Assembly (NCBI RefSeq): GCF_035207705.1
Contig: NZ_CP128187.1
Location: 1,860,001-1,924,000, forward strand
Reading direction: 5' to 3'
From: Maribacter sp. BPC-D8
GTDB taxonomy: Bacteria; Bacteroidota; Bacteroidia; Flavobacteriales; Flavobacteriaceae
DNA: 64,000 bases
In this document: in pieces, positions 1 through 9,687 of the stretch
Layout: each line of letters begins with the position of its first letter
Position numbering within the stretch: the stretch's first letter is position 1
Notes under the pieces: model-generated
Told to the model about the DNA's origin: nothing
Seen by the model: the letters and a program-made list of their open reading frames with translations, nothing else
The model's database searches: none
Translations under genes and position numbers: made by a program

Positions 1-1
1 G

Positions 2-271
2 GAGCTAAAAAACAGCCTTTTAGAATTTGTAAATACCGGAGCTCTTCGTAATAACGAAACTATTGTAACCAATACGCGTCATTACAATTCGCTACTTAAA
101 TCATTAGAAGAAATAGAAAAGGTACAGTTCGGAATGAAAGCAAATCTTTCAAGCGACCTTATGGCCATCGATGTTAAAGAAGCATTATACCATTTAGGAG
201 AAATCACTGGGCAAGTAACCAATGATGAATTGTTGGGAAATATTTTTGCTAATTTTTGTATCGGAAAATAA
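2..271 (+). CDS. mnmE: tRNA modification GTPase MnmE, C-terminal end (partial)
   Basis: The 5' part lies outside the window; 89 codons and the stop are visible. MnmE, with MnmG, makes the 5-carboxymethylaminomethyl modification of U34 in certain tRNAs. The visible part is the C-terminal helical domain, with the family's hallmark end: a GQVT-NDELLGNIFANFCIGK tail whose Cys in the final C-[IV]-G-K motif is the conserved one. The reading frame is open from the first bases. It converges on miaE, another tRNA modification gene, with 14 bases between the stops and no clear terminator hairpin. Identification is firm from the tail motif. Confidence 0.95.
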   Translation, partial: ELKNSLLEFVNTGALRNNETIVTNTRHYNSLLKSLEEIEKVQFGMKANLSSDLMAIDVKEALYHLGEITGQVTNDELLGNIFANFCIGK

Positions 272-285
272 CAATTACGAAAATA

Positions 286-867
286 TCAACCATGTATGGT
301 TTCATCTTTTCCATAATTTTGAATCACTTCTGCTTCAAACTCTACTAATTCTTTCCAGCGTTTATCTACGTCAACATCTTGACCGTATTTACGAGCAAAG
401 CCAATGAAAGTGGTGTAATGTCCCGCTTCGCTTACCATTAAATCATAATAAAACTTAGATAATTCTGGATCTTTAATTTCTTCTGAAAGTAATTTAAAGC
501 GTTCGCAACTTCTTGCTTCTATCATAGCAGAAAACAATAGTCTATCTACCATAGACTGTAATCTACTACCACCTTTATTCATGAATTTGTAAAGCTCATT
601 TACATAACTATCCTTACGTTCTCGACCTAGTGTATATCCGCGCTCTTTAATAATATCATGAACCATTTGAAAATGTACCAATTCTTCTTGCGCCAACAGA
701 AGTAAATCAGTCACTAAATCTGGGTATTCAGAATTTAGCGTAATTATAGTTATCGCATTCGTAGCTGCCTTTTGTTCGCACCATGCATGATCCGTTAAAA
801 TCTCTTCAAGATTCTTCTCTACAATATTGACCCAACGCGGGTCAGTAGCTAATTTTAGATGCAGCAT
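286..867 (-). CDS. miaE: tRNA-(ms2io6A)-hydroxylase, MiaE-like
   Basis: A 193-residue ferritin-like non-haem diiron enzyme that hydroxylates the isopentenyl group of ms2i6A at position 37 of tRNA. The expected iron ligands are visible: E31, E62 and H65 (EELVHF), E117 (EARSCERF), and E147/H150 (SEAGHYTTF). Length is normal for the bacteroidal form. The gene is monocistronic, between a terminator behind icmF and the convergent mnmE. A candidate promoter lies 16-44 bases upstream of the start. Confidence is high for the family; substrate specificity is inferred from the family. Confidence 0.9.
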   Translation of the reverse strand: MLHLKLATDPRWVNIVEKNLEEILTDHAWCEQKAATNAITIITLNSEYPDLVTDLLLLAQEELVHFQMVHDIIKERGYTLGRERKDSYVNELYKFMNKGGSRLQSMVDRLLFSAMIEARSCERFKLLSEEIKDPELSKFYYDLMVSEAGHYTTFIGFARKYGQDVDVDKRWKELVEFEAEVIQNYGKDETIHG

Positions 868-882
868 GATATTCGTTTTTTG

Positions 883-911
883 TAAAAGTAGGTGTCAATA
901 CCGAATTACAA
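883..911 (-). promoter_or_regulatory. candidate flavobacterial promoter of miaE
   Basis: On the minus strand a TTG (909-911) is followed after 18 bases by TACTTTTA (883-890). This is one mismatch from the Bacteroidota consensus TTG-N17-23-TAnnTTTG. The start site would lie only about 10 bases before the miaE ATG, so the leader would be very short. Confidence 0.45.
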
Positions 912-919
912 CCAACAAA

Positions 920-946
920 GCCTCATATAATTTTTAAATATGAGGC
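920..946 (-). terminator. terminator hairpin behind icmF
   Basis: Nine-base-pair perfect stem GCCTCATAT (920-928) / ATATGAGGC (938-946) with a 9-base AT loop, 12 bases past the icmF stop on the minus strand. Only a short TTTG follows the stem, so it may be a weak intrinsic terminator. It lies just upstream of the candidate miaE promoter, separating two same-strand genes. Confidence 0.6.
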
Positions 947-957
947 ATAAAACAGTA

Positions 958-3900
958 TTACATATTTCTACGATACTGCCCTCCTACTTCAAACATGGCA
1001 TGTGTAATTTGACCTAAAGAACAATATTTAGTTGTTTCCATTAATTGCTCAAAAGTATTCTCATTATTCAGTGCAATATCTTGTAAAGATTTTAAACATT
1101 CTTCTGCTATAGCTGCGTTTCTTTTCTGTAAATCTTCAAGATTATATATCTGTGCTTTCTTCTCATCTTCGGTTGCACGAATAACCTCTTCTGGTATTAT
1201 AGTAGGTGACCCGTTAGAAGACAAAAAGGTATTTACTCCTACAATTGGCAACTCTCCGGTATGTTTCTTCGTTTCATAATATAAACTCTCCTCTTGAATT
1301 TTACTACGCTGGTACATGCTCTCCATTGCTCCAAGCACTCCGCCACGGTCGGTAATTCTATCAAACTCTACCATAACAGCTTCTTCAACCAAATCGGTCA
1401 ACTCTTCGGTAATAAAAGATCCTTGCATAGGGTTCTCGTTTCTAGCCAAGCCAAACTCTTTATTAATTATCAATTGTATAGCCATTGCCCTTCTTACAGA
1501 GTGTTCTGTAGGCGTTGTAATTGCCTCATCATACGCATTGGTATGCAATGAATTACAATTATCGTAAATGGCATAAAGTGCCTGCAAAGTTGTTCTAATA
1601 TCATTGAAATCTATCTCCTGCGCATGTAAAGAGCGACCTGAAGTTTGAATATGATATTTCAGCTTTTGAGAACGTTCATTCCCGTTATATTTCAATTTCA
1701 TGGCTTTTGCCCAAATTCTTCTCGCCACCCTACCAATTACGGCATACTCTGGATCTAGTCCGTTGCTAAAGAAAAAAGAAAGATTGGGGGCAAACTCATC
1801 AATATGCATACCTCTAGAAAGGTAATATTCTACAAAAGTAAAACCATTGGCAAGTGTAAATGCTAACTGACTTATAGGGTTCGCCCCTGCTTCGGCAATG
1901 TGATAACCAGAAATAGAGACCGAATAAAAATTACGGACTTTCTCATCTATAAAATACTGCTGTACATCTCCCATTAAACGCAATGAAAATTCCGTAGAAA
2001 AAATACACGTATTCTGTGCTTGATCTTCTTTTAGTATATCTGCTTGTACCGTACCTCTTACTTTCGACAATGCATCTGTCTTTAATTCAGCATATACATC
2101 TGCTTTTAAAACTTGATCTCCAGTTACCCCTAAGAGAAACAAACCAAGACCATCATTACCTTCTGGCAACTCACCAGCATAGGTTGGGCGCTTGGCATCT
2201 AACTTCTTATAGATGGCATCAATCTTTTTATTGACTTCAATAGTTAGCCCGTTTTCCTTAATATACTTTTCACATTGCTGATCAATAGCGGCATTCATAA
2301 AAAATGCGGCAATAGTGGCTGCAGGACCATTAATAGTCATAGAAACTGAAGTAGTCGGCGCACACAAATCGAATCCGGAATATAATTTTTTAGCATCATC
2401 TAAACAGCAAATACTCACTCCGGAATTCCCTATTTTTCCGTAAATATCTGGTCGATCACCTGGATCTTCGCCATAAAGTGTCACCGAATCAAATGCGGTA
2501 GACAAGCGAGCTGCCGGCAATCCTTTAGATACATAATGAAAACGCTTATTCGTTCTTTCTGGTCCGCCCTCACCAGCAAACATTCTGGTCGGGTCTTCAC
2601 CTTGTCTTTTAAAAGGAAAAACACCTGCCGTAAAAGGAAATTCTCCCGGTACGTTTTCCTGTAAAGACCATTTTAATATATCTCCCCAGCCATCGTACTT
2701 AGGCAAAATTACTTTTGGTATTTGTGTCTGCGATAATGATTTGGTCGTTGTTTCTACCTTTACTTCTTTACCTCTAACTATGTAGGTGAAAAAATCCCCT
2801 TCATAATTTGCCTTCTTTTCATTCCACTCCTCTATTATTTTTTTATTATGCGGATCAAGGTCTAATTGCAATTCTTGTTTCGCAGCTTCAATGGCATTTA
2901 ACACATCTTCCTTATCTTTTAATATTTCAGAAGATTCTTTAAGACTAAATAGTTTTTGAGCAACCGATTTTTGATGCTCAGCCCTTTCATTGTAATCACG
3001 AATAGTATCTGTTATTTCAGAAAGGTATCTTGTTCTTTTTGGCGGAATGATGTAAATCTTCTCAGACATCTCCCTTGAACTTTCAAAAGTCGATGTTAAG
3101 TCCTTGGCATCTGTTTTAGCTACCAAAGTATCAATCACCGCCCTGTACAACTGATTCATTCCCGGATCATTAAACTGGGATGCAATGGTGCCATAAGCCG
3201 GAAGTTCTTCTGCCGGAGTATCCCATAACAGATGATTACGCTGGTACTGTTTTTTTACATCTCGTAAGGCATCTAAAGCGCCTCTTTTATCAAACTTGTT
3301 TAGCGCAATTAAATCGGCAAAATCAAGCATGTCAATTTTTTCAAGTTGTGTTGCCGCACCGTATTCCGGAGTCATCACATACAAAGACACATCTGAATGC
3401 TCGGTAATTTCAGTGTCTGATTGACCAATACCCGAGGTTTCTAAAATAATTAGATCAAAACCGGCAGCTTTGGTAATATCTACGGCATCTTTCACATATT
3501 TTGATAGGGCTAAATTTGACTGTCGGGTAGCCAAAGAACGCATGTATACCCTATCATTAAAAATAGCGTTCATTCTAATACGATCCCCTAATAGTGCTCC
3601 TCCTGTTTTACGTTTAGAAGGGTCTACAGAAATTACTGCAATCTTTTTATCTTCAAAATCAACAAGAAAACGACGCACCAATTCATCTACTAACGATGAT
3701 TTACCAGAGCCACCTGTTCCTGTAATTCCTAATACGGGAGCTACTTTTTTCGTTTCAACCTTTTTTCTGATGGCATTTAAAACCTCTTCATGCTTTTCAG
3801 GAAAGTTCTCTGCAGAAGAAATCAATCTTGCAATATTGGCGTAACTAAGTTCTTCTAACTCGCTTAATTCTGTATTCAAATGTTCCCCAACAGTGAAATC

Positions 3901-4335
3901 ACTTTTTTGAATCAAGTCATTGATCATACCTTGTAGTCCCATGGCACGACCGTCATCCGGAGAATATATTTTCTCTATACCGTAGGCATGCAATTCTTCT
4001 ATCTCTTCAGGTAGAATTGTTCCACCACCACCACCGAACAACTTAATTTGCGACGCTCCTCTCTCCTGCAACAAATCATACATATACTTGAAGTATTCTA
4101 CATGTCCGCCTTGATAAGAAGTAATTGCAATTGCCTGCACATCTTCTTGAATAGCACAATCAACAATTTCTTGCACAGAGCGGTTATGACCTAAATGTAT
4201 TACCTCACAACCCGTAGATTGTATGATTCTCCGCATAATATTTATAGCAGCATCGTGACCATCAAAAAGGGAAGCCGAAGTTACTATACGAATATGATTT
4301 AGCGGTTTATAAGGAGTTTGTGTGATATCGTTCAT
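958..4335 (-). CDS. icmF: fused isobutyryl-CoA mutase IcmF (B12-dependent)
   Basis: A 1125-residue adenosylcobalamin-dependent acyl-CoA mutase fused to its own G-protein chaperone. Order: B12-binding domain (about 15-150; DGHDAA motif with the cobalt-ligating His, then SYQGGH and GGGGG); MeaB-type GTPase (Walker [13 protein letters not shown] near residue 205, NKFD specificity motif); linker; TIM-barrel mutase domain from about 540. The substrate region [20 protein letters not shown] matches IcmF rather than classical methylmalonyl-CoA mutase (which has YPFTAGLYP-type sequence). The family interconverts isobutyryl-CoA and butyryl-CoA, and some members act on isovaleryl-/pivalyl-CoA. Single gene, divergent from a cobalamin-binding-type protein at 4658. 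Databases often label such proteins methylmalonyl-CoA mutase; I favour IcmF from domain order. Confidence 0.9.
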   Translation of the reverse strand: MNDITQTPYKPLNHIRIVTSASLFDGHDAAINIMRRIIQSTGCEVIHLGHNRSVQEIVDCAIQEDVQAIAITSYQGGHVEYFKYMYDLLQERGASQIKLFGGGGGTILPEEIEELHAYGIEKIYSPDDGRAMGLQGMINDLIQKSDFTVGEHLNTELSELEELSYANIARLISSAENFPEKHEEVLNAIRKKVETKKVAPVLGITGTGGSGKSSLVDELVRRFLVDFEDKKIAVISVDPSKRKTGGALLGDRIRMNAIFNDRVYMRSLATRQSNLALSKYVKDAVDITKAAGFDLIILETSGIGQSDTEITEHSDVSLYVMTPEYGAATQLEKIDMLDFADLIALNKFDKRGALDALRDVKKQYQRNHLLWDTPAEELPAYGTIASQFNDPGMNQLYRAVIDTLVAKTDAKDLTSTFESSREMSEKIYIIPPKRTRYLSEITDTIRDYNERAEHQKSVAQKLFSLKESSEILKDKEDVLNAIEAAKQELQLDLDPHNKKIIEEWNEKKANYEGDFFTYIVRGKEVKVETTTKSLSQTQIPKVILPKYDGWGDILKWSLQENVPGEFPFTAGVFPFKRQGEDPTRMFAGEGGPERTNKRFHYVSKGLPAARLSTAFDSVTLYGEDPGDRPDIYGKIGNSGVSICCLDDAKKLYSGFDLCAPTTSVSMTINGPAATIAAFFMNAAIDQQCEKYIKENGLTIEVNKKIDAIYKKLDAKRPTYAGELPEGNDGLGLFLLGVTGDQVLKADVYAELKTDALSKVRGTVQADILKEDQAQNTCIFSTEFSLRLMGDVQQYFIDEKVRNFYSVSISGYHIAEAGANPISQLAFTLANGFTFVEYYLSRGMHIDEFAPNLSFFFSNGLDPEYAVIGRVARRIWAKAMKLKYNGNERSQKLKYHIQTSGRSLHAQEIDFNDIRTTLQALYAIYDNCNSLHTNAYDEAITTPTEHSVRRAMAIQLIINKEFGLARNENPMQGSFITEELTDLVEEAVMVEFDRITDRGGVLGAMESMYQRSKIQEESLYYETKKHTGELPIVGVNTFLSSNGSPTIIPEEVIRATEDEKKAQIYNLEDLQKRNAAIAEECLKSLQDIALNNENTFEQLMETTKYCSLGQITHAMFEVGGQYRRNM

Positions 4336-4657
4336 TTTAAATACTCAATTTAATTTTTAGCAACCTGATTTTTTTCCACGTGATGAATCAATTACGTTTC
4401 AATTAATCGTCATTCAATAGATTACAACTTTTATAAATATTGATGTTGCAACAACAATTTTAAGCTGATACGAAAATAAAGATTTTAATTAGCATTATTT
4501 CAATTTTCTTCATTTCTGAGCTTAAAATATGACTGATTAATAAATATGCGCCCAAAATTTGACGAATTGATATTTACGAGATTATAAATTGATTTTACTT
4601 ACTAAATACTTCACATAAAAAAAGGGTAGATTTACGACTCTTTTTACTGCTGCAAAC
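4336..4657. other. divergent intergenic region, icmF / cobalamin-binding-type gene
   Basis: AT-rich spacer of 322 bases between two divergent genes. I looked for a cobalamin riboswitch on both strands, because both neighbours concern B12, and see no B12-box-like sequence or long structured leader. A weak -7-like TAGATTTA occurs at 4627 before the rightward gene. No small gene seen. Confidence 0.5.
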
Positions 4658-5410
4658 ATGATCTATAATGACCAACTAGGAAATCAAATTAAAATTAATT
4701 CTACACCCTCTAGAATTGTTTCTGTTGTTCCTTCTATCACAGAATTATTGTACGATTTAGGATTGGGCGATAAAGTCGTTGGTTGTACTAAGTTCTGCGT
4801 ACACCCTAATAAGCCGTATCTCACGAAAACTATGATTGGCGGCACAAAAGATCTGAATATAGAAAAGATTCTACAACTTAAGCCAGATTTGATTCTTGCT
4901 AACAAAGAAGAAAATATAAAGGAACAGATTGAATTATTAAGCGAATCTGCACCTGTATGGTTGAGTGATGTTAAAAACTTTGAAGACAGTCTTAGCATGA
5001 TAGAACAAATTGGTCAAATAACTTCTAGTTCCAAACAAGCGACGGAAATCGTCAAGCAACTAAATAGTACATTAAAACCAAAAAGACCATCAATAAAAGT
5101 CGTTTATCTTATTTGGAAAGACCCCTATATGACCGTGGGTGGCGACACCTATATTAGTAATATGCTGAACAGGTGTGGCTATATAAATGTGTTTGCCGAC
5201 CAAAATCGCTATCCCAGTATTACGTTGCAAGAAATAAGTGATGCTGACCCTGATGTAGTGCTATTATCTTCTGAACCATACCCGTTCAATAAAGAACATC
5301 TAAAAAGCATTAAGAGCGTTTTAAAAAATACAGAAGTTAGATTAGCTGACGGAGAATTCTTTTCTTGGTACGGCTCAAGACAGTTGCATGTAAAACCGAT
5401 TGAATCTTAA
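4658..5410 (+). CDS. cobalamin/siderophore-binding-type protein (BtuF-like fold), no signal peptide
   Basis: A 250-residue protein of the helical-backbone metal-receptor (periplasmic-binding type III; BtuF/FhuD) family. Evidence is the N-terminal RIVSVVPSITELLYDLGLG, the GCTKFCVHP region, the IGGTKDLNIEKILQLKPDLI stretch and the C-terminal DPDVVLLSSEPYPF, all typical of the family. The usual role is delivering cobalamin or ferric siderophores to an ABC transporter. No signal peptide or lipobox precedes the fold: the domain starts at residue 3, and the upstream frame gives no export signal. No permease or ATPase gene is adjacent. It is divergent from B12-dependent icmF, which suggests but does not prove a B12 link. 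It may be cytosolic or exported by an unseen route. Confidence 0.75.
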   Translation: MIYNDQLGNQIKINSTPSRIVSVVPSITELLYDLGLGDKVVGCTKFCVHPNKPYLTKTMIGGTKDLNIEKILQLKPDLILANKEENIKEQIELLSESAPVWLSDVKNFEDSLSMIEQIGQITSSSKQATEIVKQLNSTLKPKRPSIKVVYLIWKDPYMTVGGDTYISNMLNRCGYINVFADQNRYPSITLQEISDADPDVVLLSSEPYPFNKEHLKSIKSVLKNTEVRLADGEFFSWYGSRQLHVKPIES

Positions 5411-5737
5411 TTTATATTCAAAATACCCTATTTGAAAATCTGCTTTCAATAATCCCATCCAATTAATAAAACCCAATAATTCTAAATAGCACACCATCTT
5501 TATCAAGCTACAACACAAGGTTAAAATAACCCTAATGCTCCAAACAATGTAAAAACCATTTCTCACCTAAAATAATAGCACAATTTTATAGTTATCAACA
5601 TAGTAGATGCTGGTATAGTACAAGAAACAACAGTTCTATCATTATGCCCTGTGCAAGCTCTAAAATATTGTAATCTTAATAAACACTAACTTTGGTAACT
5701 ACTGCCGCTGCAGATCACCAAAATCTAATTTTAATTT
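5411..5737. other. intergenic region before the polysaccharide locus
   Basis: A 327-base AT-rich spacer marking the left edge of the polysaccharide locus. It contains the candidate promoter at 5668-5694 and nothing else recognisable; the open frame on the minus strand at 5375-5566 has no family resemblance and overlaps the end of the upstream gene. Confidence 0.5.
5668..5694 (+). promoter_or_regulatory. candidate promoter of the CpsB-type phosphatase gene
   Basis: TTG (5668-5670), 16 bases, then TAACTTTG (5687-5694), a perfect flavobacterial -7 element TAnnTTTG. Spacing is one base short of the usual 17-23. The predicted transcript start near 5701 leaves a leader of about 37 bases. Confidence 0.6.
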
Positions 5738-6478
5738 ATGTTCAGCTTTTTCTCTAAAAAACATTTTTTAATAGATCATCTTGACGGGTTTATAGATATT
5801 CACAATCACATATTACCAGGTATAGATGACGGCGCAAAAACTGTTGAAGATTCTATTGAACTGATAAAAGGTTTTAATGAATTCGGAGTAACCGATTTCA
5901 TCTGTACTCCGCATATCATGGAGAACTATTACCCTAACAATCCTAACACGATTGCTGGTTCGTTATCGCTACTTAAGAATGCTTTAAAAATGAACAATTT
6001 AGAGCATGTAAAAATTGAAGCAGCTGCAGAACATATGATCGATTCAGGTTTTGAAAAAATCTTAGAAGATAAAGATATCATGCCTCTAGCAAAAAACTAT
6101 CTTTTAATAGAAATGTCATACTTACAGGCGTCTATTAATTTTGACAGTTCAGTCGAAAAAATAAAAAGCGCTGGCTTGTTTCCAATATTCGCGCATCCTG
6201 AGCGGTATGCTTATTTGCATAAAAACCTGAATGCGTATTCAAGATATAAAAATGAAGGATTGTTATTTCAGTTGAACATTTTATCCTTAGGGGATTATTA
6301 TGGTAAAGAAGTAAAACAAACGGCCTTATATCTTTTAAAGAATAATTTAATAGATTTTGTAGCTAGCGATGTCCATAAAATGACACAGCTGAATTACCTC
6401 AAAAAAATAAGCATCAATGAAAAAACATTGATGCTTATTAAGCCTATAATTGAAAAGACTATTTATAATTTTAAGTAA
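5738..6478 (+). CDS. CpsB/CapC-family tyrosine-protein phosphatase (PHP fold)
   Basis: A 246-residue metal-dependent phosphatase of the PHP family (CpsB/YwqE type), expected to dephosphorylate the tyrosine tail of the Wzc-like kinase and so control polysaccharide chain length or export. Visible metal-binding motifs: DIHNHILPGIDDGAKT near residues 20-35, CTPHIMENYY, an EAAAEHMID segment, FAHPERYAYL and the C-terminal SDVHKM. It faces the wzc gene tail to tail with only 6 bases between the stops, so kinase and phosphatase are paired. Its last 70 coding bases contain a 14-bp inverted repeat that looks like the terminator of the opposing operon. Family firm; target inferred from context. Confidence 0.9.
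   Translation: MFSFFSKKHFLIDHLDGFIDIHNHILPGIDDGAKTVEDSIELIKGFNEFGVTDFICTPHIMENYYPNNPNTIAGSLSLLKNALKMNNLEHVKIEAAAEHMIDSGFEKILEDKDIMPLAKNYLLIEMSYLQASINFDSSVEKIKSAGLFPIFAHPERYAYLHKNLNAYSRYKNEGLLFQLNILSLGDYYGKEVKQTALYLLKNNLIDFVASDVHKMTQLNYLKKISINEKTLMLIKPIIEKTIYNFK
6406..6439 (-). terminator. terminator of the wzc operon embedded in the cpsB coding sequence
   Basis: Perfect 14-bp inverted repeat (arms 6406-6419 and 6426-6439, six-base A/T loop) inside the 3' end of the rightward phosphatase gene. Read leftward, it starts 45 bases after the wzc stop, and the stem's AATAAGC side is followed by a run of seven T residues on the minus strand. That is the layout of an intrinsic terminator for the leftward operon. 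It encodes ISINEKTLMLI in the phosphatase. Confidence 0.75.
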
Positions 6479-6484
6479 TGTAGT

Positions 6485-8860
6485 TTAAAATTTCCACCAC
6501 TTTTTACTGGTCTTGTTATAACCGTAGCCATATTTACCACCGTACCCTAATTCATCTAAGGTAACATCGTTCACTACAAAAGAAACGCCTTTCAATTTCC
6601 CTTCATCACGAAGGTTTAATGGAAACTTCACTGCAGCTTCATCGGTTACTCCTGCTCTAGTTACATATATAATATGGTTCGCATAAGGCGCAATCAATAA
6701 GGTATCACTAACAACCATCATTGGTGCAGTATCGACAATTACATAATCATACATCTCAGAAACCTCTGCCAATAAATCCTCAATTTTAGAACTCATTAAA
6801 AGCTCTGCAGGGTTTGGTGGTATTTTTCCTGAGTATATAACATCGATCGTATTATGATGTACAAGCATTGGTCGAATAATATCTTTAACTTGAATAGAAT
6901 CATCCAATAAAAATTCTGTTAAACCTGCATCTTTATTTCTAGAAGGTGTCTTTAACTTATCTACAGAATCTCCTGAAAAGAACGTATATAATTTCGGATT
7001 TCTAATATCCGCACCAACTAACAACACCTTCTTATTAGTACTCGCCAATATCATCGACAGGTTCGAAGACACAAAAGTTTTACCTTCACCAGGTGTACTA
7101 GAGGTTATAAAAATGACATTATTTTTATTACTATCACTAGCACGCTTCGTTTTTATCAAGAAATCGAGGTTAGCTCTTATTATTCGTAACGCCTCTGCCA
7201 ATACAGAACGGTCATCATTAATAATAATTTTGCTGTCTTTTTTCGAAAGCCTAGGTAACTCACCTAGTATAGGAACATCTTTCGTGTATTTCTCAAGACT
7301 ATGCTTGTTATGAATTTTAGTATCTAATAAATCTTTAGCGTAGATAAAACCAAAAGGCACTAATAATCCCAATATCAATGAAGATAAATAAACCATTGCA
7401 TTTTTTGGCTTAACAGGTTCTTGCTGAACTAAATGAGCACTATCAATAACCTTAGATTTAGGTGAACTTGAAGCCATTGCTATTTGAGATTCCTCCCTTT
7501 TCTGAAGAAGATATAGAAATAGCGATTCTGTTGTCTGCTGCTGTCTTTCGATATCCCTAAGTTGTCTTGAATTACTAGGTGCAGAATAAATTTTAGAATT
7601 TATACGAGATAGTTGTCCGCTCAAATTATTAACCTGCATCCCTAAATTCCGCTCCATTCCAGACAAACTACTCTTAATATTACCTTTTAGGCCAGATAAC
7701 TGTTCATCTAAATTAACAATGATTGGGTTTTGTTCATCAGCACTTTTTAACAAACGCTTTCGCTCCAAAGCCAACTCATTGTATTTAGCAGTTGTATTTG
7801 CTATACTCGGATCTGAAAGACCTACGTTTGAAGGAAGAATATCAAATCCATTCTCATCAGAAAGATACTGGTTCATTCCATTGGCTATATTCAATTGTGT
7901 TTTAGCATTCTCTAACTCTTGTCTATTAGCAGCACTTAAATTTAGAGCTATATTAGATTCATTAGCAATATCAGTAACACCTTTTGAAGTTTTAAAATCT
8001 TGTGCATCCTGGTCAACAGAAGTTAAATCTCCAGAAATTTCTTTTATTCTATCATCAATAAAATTTGAAGTTCTATCTGCAATTATTTTCTTATCAAGAA
8101 TACCATTCTCATTGTATTCTTTTATTAAACCATTTAAGATATCAATACTTTTTTGAGGTATTGGATCTGTCAGTTCAATGTTTATAATGTTTGACTTTTC
8201 ACCTATAGCACTTATTAAGGTATTCAACTGATACGCCTCGGCAACCATAAAAATTGGCATAATTTCAATAAAAATTCTCCTTCCGGAAAATTGCTTCACA
8301 AATTCAGAATTTGGTGTTAATACAATATCTCCTATTGGAGTTTTGATATTTTTACCGTAGGAATAAATTTTTACAGGCCCATCCTCTAAATAGTTAAACC
8401 CAAAATTATTAGAATCTTGAATATCAACATAAAATGACAACTGAGAATTATTTATTATTGAATCATTAGAAATAAAACTTATATTAAAAGGTCTTTTCCT
8501 GTATACTTCAGACGCTTTTACATTTCCAATTAAATTGTATTTAATATTTAACTTTAAATTCTTAACAACTTCAATAAAATTTGATCTTGAGTTTAAAATT
8601 TCAATCTCATCTTCTACTTTATTTGTTCCACCGACTCCTAAGATATCCAAATCACTAAATGCTGCAAGTTCAGAAGAAGCATTCTTTTCCTCGATAATAT
8701 GAATTTTAGCTTGTCCTGCATATTGAGGTGTCGCGTACCTTAAATAAATCGTCGCAATCAAAATAGCCATAATAGCCCCTATTACAAACCACTTCCACTT
8801 TTTAGTATAAACTTTAAGTATTTCTCCTAAGTTTTGATTGGTATCTACAGTTTCACTCAT
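6485..8860 (-). CDS. Wzc-like polysaccharide co-polymerase with BY-kinase domain
   Basis: A 791-residue inner-membrane protein that controls chain length and export of surface polysaccharide. Order: first membrane helix (about 22-43), Wzz domain, coiled-coil periplasmic region with GNVR-type end, second membrane helix (about 490-510), then a cytoplasmic bacterial tyrosine kinase domain. Kinase motifs: Walker A STPGEGKT near 587, Walker A' VLLVGADIRNPKL, Walker B YDYVIVDTAPM. The C-terminus carries the tyrosine cluster YGGKYGYGY followed by KWWKF, the expected autophosphorylation tail. It is the last gene of a leftward operon after the Wza-like gene (28-base gap) and faces its presumed phosphatase gene. 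Confidence 0.93.
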   Translation of the reverse strand: MSETVDTNQNLGEILKVYTKKWKWFVIGAIMAILIATIYLRYATPQYAGQAKIHIIEEKNASSELAAFSDLDILGVGGTNKVEDEIEILNSRSNFIEVVKNLKLNIKYNLIGNVKASEVYRKRPFNISFISNDSIINNSQLSFYVDIQDSNNFGFNYLEDGPVKIYSYGKNIKTPIGDIVLTPNSEFVKQFSGRRIFIEIMPIFMVAEAYQLNTLISAIGEKSNIINIELTDPIPQKSIDILNGLIKEYNENGILDKKIIADRTSNFIDDRIKEISGDLTSVDQDAQDFKTSKGVTDIANESNIALNLSAANRQELENAKTQLNIANGMNQYLSDENGFDILPSNVGLSDPSIANTTAKYNELALERKRLLKSADEQNPIIVNLDEQLSGLKGNIKSSLSGMERNLGMQVNNLSGQLSRINSKIYSAPSNSRQLRDIERQQQTTESLFLYLLQKREESQIAMASSSPKSKVIDSAHLVQQEPVKPKNAMVYLSSLILGLLVPFGFIYAKDLLDTKIHNKHSLEKYTKDVPILGELPRLSKKDSKIIINDDRSVLAEALRIIRANLDFLIKTKRASDSNKNNVIFITSSTPGEGKTFVSSNLSMILASTNKKVLLVGADIRNPKLYTFFSGDSVDKLKTPSRNKDAGLTEFLLDDSIQVKDIIRPMLVHHNTIDVIYSGKIPPNPAELLMSSKIEDLLAEVSEMYDYVIVDTAPMMVVSDTLLIAPYANHIIYVTRAGVTDEAAVKFPLNLRDEGKLKGVSFVVNDVTLDELGYGGKYGYGYNKTSKKWWKF

Positions 8861-8888
8861 AAAAAAATATTTTTTAAATAAAATTTAT

Positions 8889-9665
8889 TTAGTTTCTGGT
8901 TAAAATCAGAACTGAAGAAGTTATTAAAACAGAAGCAATAGACACCAAAATTGTTGCTCTATTATCTAAAGATGATGAAGTAATTGCTGATTTATTGGGC
9001 TCCACATAAATAACATCGTTTTGTGTCAAATAATATACTGGTGAATCAAGTGCTTCATTACTTGTAAGGTTAATTCTATGATAAACTTTAGTACCATCAA
9101 AATCACGTATGACTAAAACATTATCTCGCTTACCTTTTATAGTTAAATCATTTGCCAAACCTAGAGCTTCCAAAATCGTTATTTGTTCTCCAACCACGGG
9201 ATAAGTCCCAGGAGTTTTCACCTCTCCTAAAATAGTAACTGTAAAATTCTTTAAGCGAATATTTATGATTGGATCCTTTAAATAATTACTTAACTTTTCC
9301 TTCAATAATTCTTTTGTCTTCTCTGTTGTTAAACCTGCTATTTTAACTTGACCAATGACTGGAAAATCAATATTCCCACTTTTATCCACAATGTAATCCA
9401 ATTGCTCCGCTCTTAAACCACTTTCATCCATACCCTTAACTAAATTAAATGGCATACTAGCCTGCGGATCTAAAGTAGACACATTTACAGAAACAACATC
9501 ATCAACCTTAAAGGTTTGAGAATGATTATTCTCACCAACTTTTGTTTCATAATCTCCTACACCTTGAAAATAAACAACATCTTTATGAGAAGCACAAGAG
9601 TATAACAGGAATATAGTACTCGAAAAAAGAAAAAACTTAGATTTAATTACAGATAAAAGATTCAT
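8889..9665 (-). CDS. Wza-like polysaccharide export lipoprotein
   Basis: A 258-residue outer-membrane polysaccharide export protein. The N-terminus is a lipoprotein signal with lipobox LLYSC (Cys24). A polysaccharide-export domain follows (FKVDDVVSVNVS..., about 50-130), then one SLBB-type domain (VTILGEVKTPGTYPV). A hydrophobic C-terminal segment (about 236-256) resembles the Wza C-terminal membrane helix. The protein is shorter than E. coli Wza (about 380) as is usual in Bacteroidota, which have fewer SLBB repeats. It sits directly upstream of wzc in the same operon, the standard export pair. Confidence 0.92.
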   Translation of the reverse strand: MNLLSVIKSKFFLFSSTIFLLYSCASHKDVVYFQGVGDYETKVGENNHSQTFKVDDVVSVNVSTLDPQASMPFNLVKGMDESGLRAEQLDYIVDKSGNIDFPVIGQVKIAGLTTEKTKELLKEKLSNYLKDPIINIRLKNFTVTILGEVKTPGTYPVVGEQITILEALGLANDLTIKGKRDNVLVIRDFDGTKVYHRINLTSNEALDSPVYYLTQNDVIYVEPNKSAITSSSLDNRATILVSIASVLITSSVLILTRN

Positions 9666-9687
9666 TTATTTTAATTTAATTGTGAAT

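Noticed and set aside
222..407. 61-residue open frame bridging mnmE and miaE
   Set aside because: It overlaps both well-supported genes in another frame and has no independent support.
4336..4657. Cobalamin riboswitch between icmF and the BtuF-like gene
   Set aside because: Looked for because both neighbours concern B12. The spacer is AT-rich and shows no B12-box-like motif or long helical leader on either strand.
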